DNA from: Peptostreptococcus porci
GTDB taxonomy: Bacteria > Bacillota > Clostridia > Peptostreptococcales > Peptostreptococcaceae
Assembly (NCBI RefSeq): GCF_009695815.1
Contig: NZ_VUNE01000004.1
Location: 186,001 to 250,000 of the forward strand
Direction: 5' to 3'
Length of the DNA stretch: 64,000 bases
A model generated the notes under the pieces. The model saw nothing but the letters and a program-made list of their open reading frames with translations, was not told the DNA's origin and ran no database searches. The position numbers were made by a program, and so were the translations under genes. Every line of letters starts with the position of its first letter. The stretch's first letter is position 1. This document shows positions 1 through 9,179 of the stretch, one piece after another.

Positions 1-434
1 CCTCCATCCTTTGCTTCATGCACTTTTTTTATGCTAAAATCCTTAAACAAATCATATCTAACGGGATAAGCCGAGCCTGACTCATCGGTAAATACTCCAT
101 CTTCAAATGAAAACAGGTTTGTATTCACATTTGCAAACACTGCATGAAAATTCCCCTTATCTTTTACCCCTACAATTCTCAAGACTACTATTGGCAACAA
201 TCCATCCAAATCCTCTTTTTCATATGAATTTCTGATATCCTTAATGATATCACCTTTTATTGCTTCAACAGCATCCTTTTTAAAATTTTTATCAATATTT
301 ACTTCGCTTCCTTCAAGCTTCTGATCATAGTTTACTTCATTATCGGCTGATTCAGATATCTGACATGCCACCATCATAAGCATTGAAGATAATAGTATTG
401 AAACCGCCAATATAGAATTTTTTTTACTTAACAT
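1..434 (-). CDS. Putative lipoprotein of unknown function (3' end outside window)
   Basis: Reading from the ATG at 434 toward the left edge gives 144 codons without a stop, so the C-terminus lies outside the window. The N-terminus is a lipoprotein signal: two lysines, a hydrophobic run and a lipobox ending MVAC, with the lipidated cysteine at residue 24. A good ribosome site (AGAGGGTG) lies about 8 bases before the ATG. The remainder is charged and soluble-looking, with no motif I recognise. It is probably anchored to the outer face of the membrane. No function is assigned. Confidence 0.75.
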   Translation of the reverse strand, partial: MLSKKNSILAVSILLSSMLMMVACQISESADNEVNYDQKLEGSEVNIDKNFKKDAVEAIKGDIIKDIRNSYEKEDLDGLLPIVVLRIVGVKDKGNFHAVFANVNTNLFSFEDGVFTDESGSAYPVRYDLFKDFSIKKVHEAKDG

Positions 435-575
435 AATTACACACCCTCTCTTACTTACTGCAAATTACTTATATACCCATTAAATTACCTTATCTTATTT
501 TTTAATATATCACATAAATAAAACGTTTACCTAATATATATTTTAAATCATTTCTTCCCATTGCACAATAATAAA

Positions 576-610
576 GCAGGAAATTAACGTTAAATCACGC
601 AATTTCCTGC
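576..610 (-). terminator. Possible weak terminator after the aminotransferase
   Basis: A perfect 10-bp inverted repeat (GCAGGAAATT ... AATTTCCTGC, 15-base loop) lies 85 bases downstream of the minus-strand aminotransferase stop. In the minus direction it is followed by a T-rich but interrupted tract (TTTATTATT). The stem is clear; terminator function is inferred. Confidence 0.5.
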
Positions 611-694
611 CTATCTATTGTTGAAGTTTATATTTAATAACGCTTCATATATAAAATAGTTTATTTTTCTGTTATTCTAAATAAAGATCAAATA

Positions 695-1891
695 TTATAG
701 TTTTTCTATAGCTTCTGTCAAAGCCTTTCCTAATCTCTTAACACCTTCTACTATCTTATCATCAGGCATACAAGAATAGTTCATTCTGAAATGGTTAGCA
801 TTTCCTCCGTTTGGATAGAATGGTTCACCTGGAACGTAAGCAACGTTATTAGGAAGAACAACATCCTTCATCAACTGAGCAGCATCTATTCCTTCTGGAA
901 GAGTTACCCATGTAAATAATCCACCGTCAGTTCTAGTGAATGTTACACCTTCTGGGAAGTATTCATCCATTGCATCAAGCATAACTGTTCTTCTGTGTCC
1001 ATATACTTCTTTGATTTTTTCAACGTGAGCATCCAAATCAAACATTTCGATAAATTTAGCTATTTCCATCTGAGAAATTGTAGATGCCTGTAAATCAGCA
1101 GCCTGCTTAGAAATATTGAATTTTTCAAGTATTTCTGGTGCTGCAGAAACCCAACCTAATCTGTATCCTGGGCAAAGAATCTTAGAGAATGTTCCGAAGA
1201 AGCAAACCAATCCCTTAGTATCGTAAGACTTCAATGATGGGAATATTTCTCCCTCAAATCTTAACTCACCGTATGGGTTATCTTCTGCAACTGGAACTTC
1301 ATACTTATTTATGATTTCCATAAATTGTTTACGTCTTTCGATTGGCCAAGTTCTTCCTGATGGATTCTGGAAATCAGGAATAACGTATATAAATTTAACG
1401 TCAGGGTTTTCAGCAAGAGCTTTTTCTAGCTCTGACATTATCATTCCATCACCATCTGTAGGTATTTCAATAAACTGTGGTCCATAAGCCTTAAATGCAT
1501 TTAATGCACCAAGATAAGATGGGCTTTCAACTATAACCTTGTCACCTTCGTCAAGGAATACTCTACCCATAAAGTCTAGACACTGTTGAGAACCGTTAGT
1601 TACCAATATGCTATCAGCAGTAACATCAGTGTATAGCTTTCTGTTCATTCTTTCAGCTATAGCTTCTCTTAGTGGTGGGTAACCATCTGTTGCAGAATAC
1701 TGCATAGCAGCTCTACCTTGTTCTTCCATTACTGCAATCGCCACTTGCTTCATTTCTTCAACTGGAAATAATTCAGGAGCTGGTAGCCCACCAGCAAAAG
1801 ATATTACATCCGGATTTGAAGCCAACTTAAGGATTTCACGAATCGCAGAACCTTCTGCATTTTCTAGTCTTTTTGCAAATTTTACAGCCAT
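695..1891 (-). CDS. PLP-dependent class I/II aminotransferase (2-aminoadipate/aromatic type)
   Basis: A 398-residue fold-type I aminotransferase, the usual length for the LysN/2-aminoadipate and aromatic transaminase group related to MocR C-terminal domains. Visible landmarks are the FAGGLPAPELFP substrate-loop signature near residues 32-43, a TNGSQQ cofactor-binding turn near 98-103, the FQNPSG asparagine near 176, the EDNPY aspartate/tyrosine near 203-207, the Schiff-base lysine K237 in the FSK context, and a downstream YRLGW arginine. It transfers an amino group between an amino acid and a 2-oxo acid in the cytoplasm; the exact substrate cannot be told from sequence. The start has an excellent ribosome site (GGAGGTG). 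It appears to be a single-gene unit. Confidence 0.9.
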   Translation of the reverse strand: MAVKFAKRLENAEGSAIREILKLASNPDVISFAGGLPAPELFPVEEMKQVAIAVMEEQGRAAMQYSATDGYPPLREAIAERMNRKLYTDVTADSILVTNGSQQCLDFMGRVFLDEGDKVIVESPSYLGALNAFKAYGPQFIEIPTDGDGMIMSELEKALAENPDVKFIYVIPDFQNPSGRTWPIERRKQFMEIINKYEVPVAEDNPYGELRFEGEIFPSLKSYDTKGLVCFFGTFSKILCPGYRLGWVSAAPEILEKFNISKQAADLQASTISQMEIAKFIEMFDLDAHVEKIKEVYGHRRTVMLDAMDEYFPEGVTFTRTDGGLFTWVTLPEGIDAAQLMKDVVLPNNVAYVPGEPFYPNGGNANHFRMNYSCMPDDKIVEGVKRLGKALTEAIEKL

Positions 1892-2007
1892 TTAAAAAGC
1901 ACCTCCATAATTTAGAATAATTTAATTATATTATTTTATTTAAAAGCATGACAAACACATTAATAATACTAAAACTCCCATATTTTGCCCTGCTAGTAAA
2001 AACAACC

Positions 2008-2187
2008 TTAAAGAAACTTCTTTATTCTTTTCTCAGCAGTTTCTCTATCAAGCATTATTATTCTTCCACAATTATTACATTTAAACTTTACATCAGCTCC
2101 TGTTCTAGTTACTGTAAATTCTTTAGAACCGCAAGCGTGCTGTTTTTTTAATTCAACAATATTTCCAACCTTAATATCTACTGCCAT
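2008..2187 (-). CDS. DUF951 family small zinc-ribbon-like protein
   Basis: A 59-residue protein that fits the DUF951 family of small Firmicute proteins. I place the start at 2187 because AGGAG lies 6 bases upstream; a start 18 bases earlier lacks a ribosome site. Two cysteine-containing knuckles (HACG and CNNCG) suggest a bound zinc, and the basic character suggests nucleic-acid contact, but the function is not established. It is transcribed with the DUF3343 and yedF genes. Confidence 0.85.
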   Translation of the reverse strand: MAVDIKVGNIVELKKQHACGSKEFTVTRTGADVKFKCNNCGRIIMLDRETAEKRIKKFL

Positions 2188-2226
2188 ATTTTCTCCTATA
2201 TTCATAGCAAGAAGAAAATTCTCTCA

Positions 2227-2493
2227 TTAAAATTCTATTTCAAGTGCTTCTCTATCACCTGATTCATTCCTTAGTATATGATAAACACCCTTTATGTCAA
2301 TAGAACTTTCTTCTAATAGCTCTTTTATTCTTTTTTTATCTTCAAATTCAAATTTTATCGACAACCCACAACTAGCAGCTACTTCTCTAGGAGTAGGCAA
2401 TGTCATAATCTTTAGACCATCGTCTAACAATATCTTCTCTGATCTAATAGCATGGTGTGTCGAGTTAAACGACACAATATAAAAATCATTCAT
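2227..2493 (-). CDS. DUF3343 protein, putative Se/S carrier
   Basis: An 88-residue protein matching the DUF3343 (putative Se/S carrier-like) pattern: a beta start FYIVSFNSTHHAIRSEK, a TPREVAASCGLSIKF core with the single conserved cysteine C42, and an acidic tail. Family members recur beside yedF and selenium genes and are thought to carry a persulfide or perselenide on the cysteine; that role is family inference, not demonstrated here. The gene begins 7 bases after the yedF stop, so the two are translationally close and surely one operon. Confidence 0.85.
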   Translation of the reverse strand: MNDFYIVSFNSTHHAIRSEKILLDDGLKIMTLPTPREVAASCGLSIKFEFEDKKRIKELLEESSIDIKGVYHILRNESGDREALEIEF

Positions 2494-2500
2494 ATAGCAC

Positions 2501-3115
2501 CTACCCGATTGTAATTACTTTTGACGCAGCTTTCATCTCTTCAACGATTGTATACATATTAGTCACTGTACCAACCTTTAATTCTTCTTTTAGACCGTAG
2601 TAATCTAGACAAGTTCCACAAGAAAGTATTTCGACACCCAAATCTTCCAATTTCTTAATATGCTCTACAGTCGCTTCATTCTTTGTAGTTAATTCTACTC
2701 CACCATTTAAAAATAAAACCGACTTTGGCAATGGCTTGGACTCTGTAAGTGTGAATAAGAAGCCTTTTATCAAAACAGCACCTAATTCATCATTACCGCT
2801 TCCAATTCTATTACTCATGATAGCTATCACTTCTTTTCCCTTAGGTATTTCGACATCACAAGTAATATCTTCATCAGCGATATCAAATTTTGTTCCATTC
2901 TCCTTTGAAATTCTAATGACGATTTCGTCTTTTTCTTCTTTTATAATCTCAGCCTTACAATTTACTGATCTTGCAAATTTTAAAACATTTTCCTTTGGAA
3001 CATTGTCACTTACTACAACCTCGACAATTCCTGACTCTATTTGCTCAAGAGCATTTTTAGTTTTTATTACAGGCATTGGGCAAGCAAGCCCCTTTGCGTC
3101 TACATTTACTACCAT
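2501..3115 (-). CDS. yedF: YedF-like TusA/DsrE fusion, sulfur/selenium relay protein
   Basis: A 204-residue two-domain protein. Residues 1-75 are a TusA/SirA-like domain with the CPMP motif (active cysteine C12); residues about 95-200 are a DsrE-like domain with an ILSCGTC cysteine pair. This is the architecture of the selenium-metabolism protein YedF, which probably relays activated sulfur or selenium. The start is set at 3115 because GGAGG sits 8 bases upstream; a longer frame has no ribosome site and non-family residues. It leads the operon yedF-DUF3343-DUF951. No selD, the usual partner, is present in the window. Confidence 0.88.
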   Translation of the reverse strand: MVVNVDAKGLACPMPVIKTKNALEQIESGIVEVVVSDNVPKENVLKFARSVNCKAEIIKEEKDEIVIRISKENGTKFDIADEDITCDVEIPKGKEVIAIMSNRIGSGNDELGAVLIKGFLFTLTESKPLPKSVLFLNGGVELTTKNEATVEHIKKLEDLGVEILSCGTCLDYYGLKEELKVGTVTNMYTIVEEMKAASKVITIG

Positions 3116-3389
3116 TATTCCTACCTCCAACATAGTACACTCACACTTATATAATATCACATTATTAGTGTTTGTGACACATAATAATTTCAATTTCATC
3201 CAAAGGAAAACGCTACACAATTATTATTTTTAGTTAATTTTAGTTTTTTCTTATATTTAACTAAAAAAAATAAAATTAAAGAGATTATTATTAATAAATT
3301 TTCACGATTTTGAGAAAAATTTTTTCATCTGTATTTTTGATATTTCTTATTCGAAATTCTATTATATATTAAAAAAGTCACGAATATGA

Positions 3390-3421
3390 TATAATAATGT
3401 AAATATCAATTTTTGATATTT
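3390..3421 (+). promoter_or_regulatory. Extended -10 promoter with overlapping operator-like inverted repeat
   Basis: TATAAT at 3390-3395 is preceded by TG (extended -10), about 70 bases before the GerMN lipoprotein start. Immediately after it, around the expected start point, is a perfect 9-bp inverted repeat with a 3-base centre: AAATATCAA (3401-3409) and TTGATATTT (3413-3421). The right arm is repeated in direct orientation at 3334-3346 (TTTTTGATATTTC), 76 bases upstream. The placement would suit a repressor; no regulator is identified. Confidence 0.45.
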
Positions 3422-3464
3422 CGCTTAAGGTAATTGAGGAAAACAAGCTAAGGAGGGTTACACT

Positions 3465-4097
3465 ATGAAATACAATAAAAAAATTAAAGGATTACTAATG
3501 GTTGGAATACTTATTGCATCAACTATTTCAATGGCAGGATGCACGACAAGTGCAAATAATTCCTCTGAGCAAAAAACACAAACAGAGGAAAAAAATACCA
3601 ATGAAGGTTCAGAGTCTAAAAATAGCGAGAATAACGACGCTTCTAAAGAAGCTTCAAAGGATGCAACTGATAAAGAAAAGGAGTCCACTCAAAATAACGA
3701 GGCAAATAAAACAGAATCTGGAAAGGCTGAAATAACTTACTACACTTATGATATCAACACAGAAAAATTGACTGAGCATAAGCAAAAGGCTGATGAAGTA
3801 AGTGTCGGAAATGTTATCAAAGCACTTATTTCAGAAAAAGTGCTTCAAAAAGGCACAGATGTAAATAAAGCCAAAGTTGAAACAGTTGATGGAGTTAGAA
3901 CATTAATCGTCGATGTAAATGACAAATTCATTAACTTTGATTTGGGTTCAAGTGCTGAAACTCTTATGTTGAGATCATTCACAAATAGCTTGATAAAAAC
4001 TTTCAAGGTCGAACAGGTCAAATTGACAATTGATGGAAAAAGCTATTCAAGTGGGCATATAGTAATAAAAGATGGGGAATATCTAAAATTCAAGTAA
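3465..4097 (+). CDS. GerMN-domain lipoprotein
   Basis: A 210-residue exported lipoprotein. The signal ends in a MAGC lipobox with the lipidated cysteine C26. Residues 27-85 are a disordered S/N/K/E-rich linker. The C-terminal part (about 90-208) fits a GerMN (sporulation/spore germination) domain: strand-rich, with VRTLIVDVNDKF and a final VKLTIDGKSY strand. Such proteins act in or near the cell envelope; GerM is one example. A perfect AAGGAGGG site precedes the ATG. The cysteine desulfurase-family gene follows after 55 bases, so they probably share a transcript. Confidence 0.82.
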   Translation: MKYNKKIKGLLMVGILIASTISMAGCTTSANNSSEQKTQTEEKNTNEGSESKNSENNDASKEASKDATDKEKESTQNNEANKTESGKAEITYYTYDINTEKLTEHKQKADEVSVGNVIKALISEKVLQKGTDVNKAKVETVDGVRTLIVDVNDKFINFDLGSSAETLMLRSFTNSLIKTFKVEQVKLTIDGKSYSSGHIVIKDGEYLKFK

Positions 4098-4152
4098 TAT
4101 AAACTTAGATAATATCAAACGACAATTGACATTATCACAAGGAGGCAATAAA

Positions 4153-5295
4153 ATGATTTATTTAGACAATGCTGCAACGACTTTTCCAAAACCAGAAAAA
4201 GTTTATAGGGCTATGGATCATTGTTCAAGGGCATATTGTGCCAATCCTGGCAGATCTGGTCACAAGATGGCAATGGAGTCTGCTAGAACGGTAGAAGCTA
4301 CTAGAGATTTGGTAGCAAAACTATTTAATATAAAAAATCCAATGGAGGTTGTCTATACCTTCAATGCGACAGATTCGTTAAATCTAGCTATAAAGGGATT
4401 TTTGGAAACTGGAGATCATGTAATCACAACGACTATGGAGCATAATTCTGTTCTAAGACCAATAATGGAGCTTGAAAAAATAGGAGTTGAACATACATTT
4501 GTTCAGGCTGATTGCGAGGGAAAAATATCACCAAAAGATATAGAATCAGCGATAAAGAAAAATACTAAATTAATTGTAACGACTCATGCATCTAATGTCG
4601 TGGGAACGCTTGTAGACATAGAGGCTATTGGAAATATAGCAAAAAAACATAATATCAAATACTTGGTAGATGCTTCTCAATCAGCCGGAATTTACGATAT
4701 AGATGTTCAGAGAATGAATATAGATATGTTGGCAATGCCTGGACACAAAGGTCTTTTAGGACCTCAAGGTACGGGAATTTTGTATGTAAATGATGCCATT
4801 AAGTTAAAGAGCCAAAGAGAAGGTGGTACTGGCAGTAAATCTGAAGATATAATACAACCAGATCTATATCCAGATAAATATGAATCTGGTACTCACAACA
4901 CACCTGGCATAGCCGGACTTGGAGCAGGTATCGAGTTTTTGTTGGAAACTGGACTTTCAAGGATTAGAAATCACGAGGAAGAGCTTACTCAATACATGCT
5001 AGACAGGCTATCAGAAATAGACAATATAAAGATATATGGACCAAGGTCTTCAAAGGAAAGGTCTGCTGTTATCGCAGTAAATATAGGCGATATTGACTCC
5101 GGAGAAATTACATTTAGATTGGATAGAGAATTTGATATTGCTACAAGATCAGGTATTCATTGTGCACCTCTTGCCCACAAAACAATAGGTACATTGAATC
5201 AGGGCGCAATCAGATTTAGCTTTGGTTATTTTAACAGTAAAGATGACGTAGATAAGGCGATTCATGCATTAAAGGAAATATCAAAATCATATTAA
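4153..5295 (+). CDS. Cysteine desulfurase-family protein (class V aminotransferase fold, EF2568 type)
   Basis: A 380-residue class V PLP enzyme. The start is placed at 4153, where MIYLDNAATTFPKP begins after AAGGAGG; an upstream in-frame codon has no support. Visible features are H97 in TMEHNS, D173 and Q176 in VDASQSAG, the PLP lysine K199 in MPGHKG, and the catalytic cysteine C337 in SGIHCAPL. It should remove sulfur (or selenium) from cysteine (selenocysteine) to form an enzyme-bound persulfide. The length and the MPGHKGLLGPQGTG context resemble the subfamily often found with yedF and orphan selD. Its neighbours DUF3343 and YedF support a Se/S-mobilising role. Confidence 0.85.
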   Translation: MIYLDNAATTFPKPEKVYRAMDHCSRAYCANPGRSGHKMAMESARTVEATRDLVAKLFNIKNPMEVVYTFNATDSLNLAIKGFLETGDHVITTTMEHNSVLRPIMELEKIGVEHTFVQADCEGKISPKDIESAIKKNTKLIVTTHASNVVGTLVDIEAIGNIAKKHNIKYLVDASQSAGIYDIDVQRMNIDMLAMPGHKGLLGPQGTGILYVNDAIKLKSQREGGTGSKSEDIIQPDLYPDKYESGTHNTPGIAGLGAGIEFLLETGLSRIRNHEEELTQYMLDRLSEIDNIKIYGPRSSKERSAVIAVNIGDIDSGEITFRLDREFDIATRSGIHCAPLAHKTIGTLNQGAIRFSFGYFNSKDDVDKAIHALKEISKSY

Positions 5296-5488
5296 TGTGT
5301 AGTAGATATTTATTGACGTTAATTATTAAACTTATAGATAATATTAATGCTTCAACCGCAGCTATATAGTTTTTTTATATATTTGTTTACTTTTTATCAG
5401 TAATAGGATAATATATTAGTGCAATAATGGAATTTTGAGAATATTATTGGCATTATTATTTATTATCTTAATATTATGAGAGGTACAT

Positions 5489-5941
5489 ATGAAAAACAAA
5501 AAACTTATTTATATAGTAGTAATTGTTTTAGTTGCTTTGGTTGGTGGCATTTTTGCTAAAAAGGATGATATTAAACTAATGATGGAGCAGAAAGAATATA
5601 AAAATAACATAAAATTCTTGGTAAATAAAAAAAGCTGGAAAGATATCACTAGCGAAGAAGATGGATTGTATGTATTGACCTCTGAAGATTGCCCATACTG
5701 TATTAGATTTTCGAGTTCATATGAATACATAGTTTCAAATATACAGAAAAAAGTAAATGTGAAAAGCTATCTTGTCGAAGTCGATATGGATAAGGATTTT
5801 AAAGACAAAAATTACGAGAAGTTTTATGAAAAATACGGACTTGAAACAATTCCTAGTATGTTACTGATTAAAGATGGTAAATTTAAAGTTTTACCTACCG
5901 AGTTGATCGATAAAACTCATCAAGAGCTTAACAAACAATAA
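5489..5941 (+). CDS. Membrane-anchored thioredoxin-fold protein
   Basis: A 150-residue protein. One N-terminal membrane segment (about residues 6-23) with an exposed C-terminal domain is predicted. The domain carries a CPYC redox motif (C68, C71) and a cis-proline loop TIPSML (P122), both hallmarks of the thioredoxin fold. CPYC is the glutaredoxin/PDI-like form of the motif. It probably reduces or oxidises disulfides on the outer membrane face, but no partner is seen nearby. It appears to stand alone, about 190 bases after the cysteine desulfurase-family gene. Confidence 0.8.
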   Translation: MKNKKLIYIVVIVLVALVGGIFAKKDDIKLMMEQKEYKNNIKFLVNKKSWKDITSEEDGLYVLTSEDCPYCIRFSSSYEYIVSNIQKKVNVKSYLVEVDMDKDFKDKNYEKFYEKYGLETIPSMLLIKDGKFKVLPTELIDKTHQELNKQ

Positions 5942-6047
5942 CATCTAAACAGTAATTAATATAATTGATAGCTTCTATAATTTATAGGTTATCACAAAAA
6001 TTTATTATATTTCAAATAAGTTGTTGCTTAACATAACATAAATTTTT

Positions 6048-6130
6048 TAACCGTAAAAATGGTATGACTTGAAAGTCAATCCTAAGCAAAGAGGTATCCA
6101 ACATTCTTATGAATGATTGGATACCTTTTT
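6048..6130 (+). ncRNA. Candidate small structured RNA ending in an intrinsic terminator
   Basis: A small hairpin (GACTT-GA-AAGTC, 6066-6077) is followed within 20 bases by a long terminator hairpin at 6093-6125 with a T5 tail. There is no reading frame between 5941 and the next start at 6209. This could be a short independent RNA, a leader/attenuator for the small membrane protein downstream, or only the terminator of the gene at 5489. I did not match it to a known riboswitch. Confidence 0.3.
6093..6130 (+). terminator. Intrinsic terminator
   Basis: GGTATCCAA (6093-6101) pairs with TTGGATACC (6117-6125); the stem is extended inward by CATTC/GAATG around a TTAT loop and followed by five T. 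It is a textbook rho-independent terminator. Confidence 0.85.
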
Positions 6131-6208
6131 GTATAAGAATTATTTACATTTATGTTTACATTTTTTATAGTATCTTTTATAATAAAACAAAAAAAGGGGA
6201 ATTTGTTT

Positions 6209-6397
6209 ATGTTAAAAAAAACGATACTGATACTATATGAATCTATAAAAACTTACTTAGCAATAATTGGAATAGATTTTTTATTTAATAGAAAATCTAT
6301 TCTATTAAGCTTTGATGACATTAAAAGTGTATTATTTTCTGTCTTGATAATAATATTCGCTATTTTGATAAATATTAGAAAAATAAAAGAAAAATAG
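6209..6397 (+). CDS. Small hypothetical membrane protein
   Basis: A 62-residue protein starting MLKKTILILYES, chosen because AAGGGG lies about 9 bases upstream; a longer frame starting 57 bases earlier lacks a ribosome site. It has two hydrophobic stretches (about residues 5-22 and 37-54) and a lysine-rich tail, so two membrane passes are likely. No family is recognised. It lies between two intrinsic terminators and is an isolated transcription unit. Confidence 0.5.
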   Translation: MLKKTILILYESIKTYLAIIGIDFLFNRKSILLSFDDIKSVLFSVLIIIFAILINIRKIKEK

Positions 6398-6400
6398 GAA

Positions 6401-6446
6401 TCTATCCACATTTCCACCATTTATGGAGAATGTGGATAGACTTTTT
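6401..6446. terminator. Bidirectional intrinsic terminator
   Basis: A perfect 12-bp stem (TCTATCCACATT at 6401-6412, AATGTGGATAGA at 6429-6440) with T5 following on plus and an A-rich flank on the left that gives a T-rich tail on minus. It separates the small membrane protein gene from the convergent rsmG. Confidence 0.85.
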
Positions 6447-6527
6447 ATTTTTAAAATCTATATTTTACACTATATCATCCTTTTGATGATATTAGTTTAC
6501 TATTATTTTGATTATCCTAAATTTGTA

Positions 6528-7250
6528 TTAAAGTGGTTTTTTAGATAATTTCCCAGCTTTTCTAGGATATTTACCTGGAGTTTCTTTTATTTTTTTAAAC
6601 ACCAATATCCTGTGTTTAAGTTCTTCATCAGGCAGACTTACCTCAATATTTTCAACTAATTTTACATCGAGTACATCCATTGCATTTTTCGCTTCTTCGA
6701 CCTCATTTTCAGCATTTGGTCCTTTTAAACAAATAAAGAAGCCTCCAACCTTCACGAATGGAATGCATAGCTCCAAAAGAACGGGTAAATTTGCAACAGC
6801 TCTTGCAGTTGCGATATCAAATTTTTCTCTAAAATCTTCATTTTGACCAAAATCCTCTGCTCTTCCATGAACAAATTCGACATCATCAAAGCCTATATTT
6901 GTACAAACTTCCTTCAAGAAATTAATTCTCTTATTTAAAGAATCTAGAAGTGTAAGCTTTATTGTTGGATTGCAAATTTTGTATGGTATTCCAGGAAACC
7001 CCGCACCAGTACCAACGTCTATCACAGATAATCCATCCATAATATATCCATCTTTAAAAATTGCTACCGAATCCAAAAAATGCTTTATATAAACCTCTCT
7101 CTGTTCAGTAATTCCCGTCAAATTCATATTTTTATTGTATTCAACCAATATTTCTCTATACTTCTCAAATTTTTCCAGCATAGTATCATTTACATCAATA
7201 TTGAAATTTTTTAAACCATTTTCCAACAGCTCTATATTTTCTCTGCTCAC
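6528..7250 (-). CDS. rsmG: 16S rRNA (guanine-527 N7)-methyltransferase RsmG
   Basis: A 240-residue Rossmann methyltransferase of the GidB/RsmG family, which adds the m7G527 mark to 16S rRNA. The AdoMet loop DVGTGAGFPG is at residues 78-87, an ATARAVA motif follows near 145-151, and the family tail TPGKYPRKAGKLSKKPL closes the protein. The start is GTG at 7250, directly after the mnmG stop; GGAGG five bases upstream overlaps the end of mnmG. Translation is therefore coupled to mnmG, in the conserved order mnmE-mnmG-rsmG. Confidence 0.97.
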   Translation of the reverse strand: MSRENIELLENGLKNFNIDVNDTMLEKFEKYREILVEYNKNMNLTGITEQREVYIKHFLDSVAIFKDGYIMDGLSVIDVGTGAGFPGIPYKICNPTIKLTLLDSLNKRINFLKEVCTNIGFDDVEFVHGRAEDFGQNEDFREKFDIATARAVANLPVLLELCIPFVKVGGFFICLKGPNAENEVEEAKNAMDVLDVKLVENIEVSLPDEELKHRILVFKKIKETPGKYPRKAGKLSKKPL

Positions 7251-9137
7251 TTACGCCTCCACTTTTCTTCTCTTTTGCTCTAAATATATTAAAAGAACTG
7301 ATATATCAGATGGAGAAACACCAGATATTCTCGAAGCCTGTCCTATCGAAGTTGGCTTAATCAGATCTAATTTCTGTCTAGCTTCAAGTCTTAGCCCATC
7401 TATCAAGCTATAATCTATATCCTCAGAAAGCTTTTTATTCTCTAGCTTTCTAAATTGTTCAATTTGCTTCATTTGCTTTTCAATATAGCCTTCATATTTT
7501 ATCATTATTACAGCTTGCTCCTTAACATCCTCTGGCAGCTCCAATTCACTTGATTTTCCAGTAATATCTAAAAATGAATAGTCTATTTCTGGTCTCTTTA
7601 AAAATTCATAAAGTGACAATCCATTATTTAGACCTACAATTCCCCTCTCAGCCAATAATTCATTAGCCTCATTTGGTGTTATTCTATTCTTTTTTAGCCT
7701 TTCTATCTCGGATTCAATCTGTTCTTTCTTCTCAATATATCTATCATATCTTTCTTGTGTAACAAGCCCTATATCATATCCTTTTTGAGTCAATCTCATA
7801 TCGGCATTATCCTGACGCAAATACAGTCTATATTCAGCTCTAGATGTCATCATTCTGTATGGCTCATTCGTTCCCTTTGTAACCAAATCATCTATCAAAA
7901 CACCTATATATCCCTCAGATCTGTCTATGATAAAAGGCTCTTTCCCTTGAATTTTTAAGACTGCATTTATTCCTGCAATCAATCCTTGAGCAGCTGCCTC
8001 TTCATATCCCGATGTTCCATTGAATTGTCCAGCAGAAAATAAATTTTCAACTCCCTTTATCTCCAAATTCTGCTTTAATTGAGTCGGATCAATACAATCG
8101 TACTCTATTGCATAAGCCGGCCTCATAATTTGAGCATTTTCCAAGCCCTTTATCGTTCTATACATTCTGACCTGCATATCCAGTGGGAAACTCGTTGATA
8201 CACCTTGAATATACATTTCCTTTGTATCCAATCCCTCTGGCTCTATAAATAGCTGATGCGTTTCCTTATCAGCAAACTTCACAATCTTGTCCTCAATTGA
8301 TGGACAGTATCTAGGACCTGTTCCCTCTATATTTCCACTGTACATAGCACTTCTAGTAATATTTTCTTGAATCAAGTTCTTCGTTTCAGGAGTGGTTCTT
8401 GTTAGATGACACAAAACCTGATCTCTCTGAATATCATCACTCATAAATGAGAACGGAGTAATCTTGCTATCTCCCTCTTGAATTTCCATAACTGAAAAAT
8501 CTATACTATCTCTATGAATTCTCGCTGGAGTACCTGTTTTGAATCTTCTCATAGAAAGCCCAAGCTCCACCAAGCTCTTTGTCAAACTTTTTGCATATGC
8601 CAGTCCATTTGGACCCTCTTTAAATTTATCATGACCAATAAAAACAGTTGATTCAAGGTAAACACCTGTAGCTAAAATTACAGACTTGGATCTATAATTA
8701 CATCCCAATCTAGTACCTACACCTGTAACAACCCTTCCCTCATGAAGAATTTCTTCCACTTCATCCATCACAACATCCAGATTATCCTGATTTTCTATTG
8801 TTTCTTTCATAACTCTATGATACAAATTTTTGTCAGTTTGTGCTCTCAAGGAATGTACTGCCGGACCTTTTGCCGTATTAAGCATCTTACTCTGAATATA
8901 TGTTCTATCGATATTTATACCCATTTCACCACCCAATGCGTCAACCTCTCTCACCAGCTGACCTTTTCCAGTTCCTCCAATTGAAGGATTACAAGCCAAT
9001 GCTGCAATCGCATCTAGAGAAAGTGTAATCATCAGAGTTTTCATTCCTAGCCTTGCAGAAGCCAACGCCGCTTCACATCCAGCATGTCCGGCACCAACTA
9101 CAATAATATCATAATTTCCCGCTTCAAATCTTTCCAT
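7251..9137 (-). CDS. mnmG: tRNA uridine-34 carboxymethylaminomethyl modification enzyme MnmG
   Basis: A 628-residue FAD enzyme (GidA). With MnmE it installs the cmnm5 group on U34 of tRNAs reading NNA/NNG codons. The N-terminal dinucleotide fold [14 protein letters not shown] (residues about 11-24), an [12 protein letters not shown] loop near residues 48-59, and the C-terminal helical domain ending in [24 protein letters not shown] match the family over its full usual length. AAAGGAAAT precedes the ATG. It lies 42 bases downstream of mnmE. Confidence 0.98.
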   Translation of the reverse strand: MERFEAGNYDIIVVGAGHAGCEAALASARLGMKTLMITLSLDAIAALACNPSIGGTGKGQLVREVDALGGEMGINIDRTYIQSKMLNTAKGPAVHSLRAQTDKNLYHRVMKETIENQDNLDVVMDEVEEILHEGRVVTGVGTRLGCNYRSKSVILATGVYLESTVFIGHDKFKEGPNGLAYAKSLTKSLVELGLSMRRFKTGTPARIHRDSIDFSVMEIQEGDSKITPFSFMSDDIQRDQVLCHLTRTTPETKNLIQENITRSAMYSGNIEGTGPRYCPSIEDKIVKFADKETHQLFIEPEGLDTKEMYIQGVSTSFPLDMQVRMYRTIKGLENAQIMRPAYAIEYDCIDPTQLKQNLEIKGVENLFSAGQFNGTSGYEEAAAQGLIAGINAVLKIQGKEPFIIDRSEGYIGVLIDDLVTKGTNEPYRMMTSRAEYRLYLRQDNADMRLTQKGYDIGLVTQERYDRYIEKKEQIESEIERLKKNRITPNEANELLAERGIVGLNNGLSLYEFLKRPEIDYSFLDITGKSSELELPEDVKEQAVIMIKYEGYIEKQMKQIEQFRKLENKKLSEDIDYSLIDGLRLEARQKLDLIKPTSIGQASRISGVSPSDISVLLIYLEQKRRKVEA

Positions 9138-9179
9138 ATATTTCCTTTCTTTAATTTATCTTTACTTTTCAAATACAGT

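Noticed and set aside
1948..2151. Plus-strand frame of 67 codons
   Set aside because: It is antisense to the DUF951 gene, lacks a ribosome site, and its protein looks like translated AT-rich noise.
3116..3220. N-terminal extension of YedF by 35 residues
   Set aside because: The added residues do not resemble the family and the internal ATG at 3115 has a clear GGAGG site.
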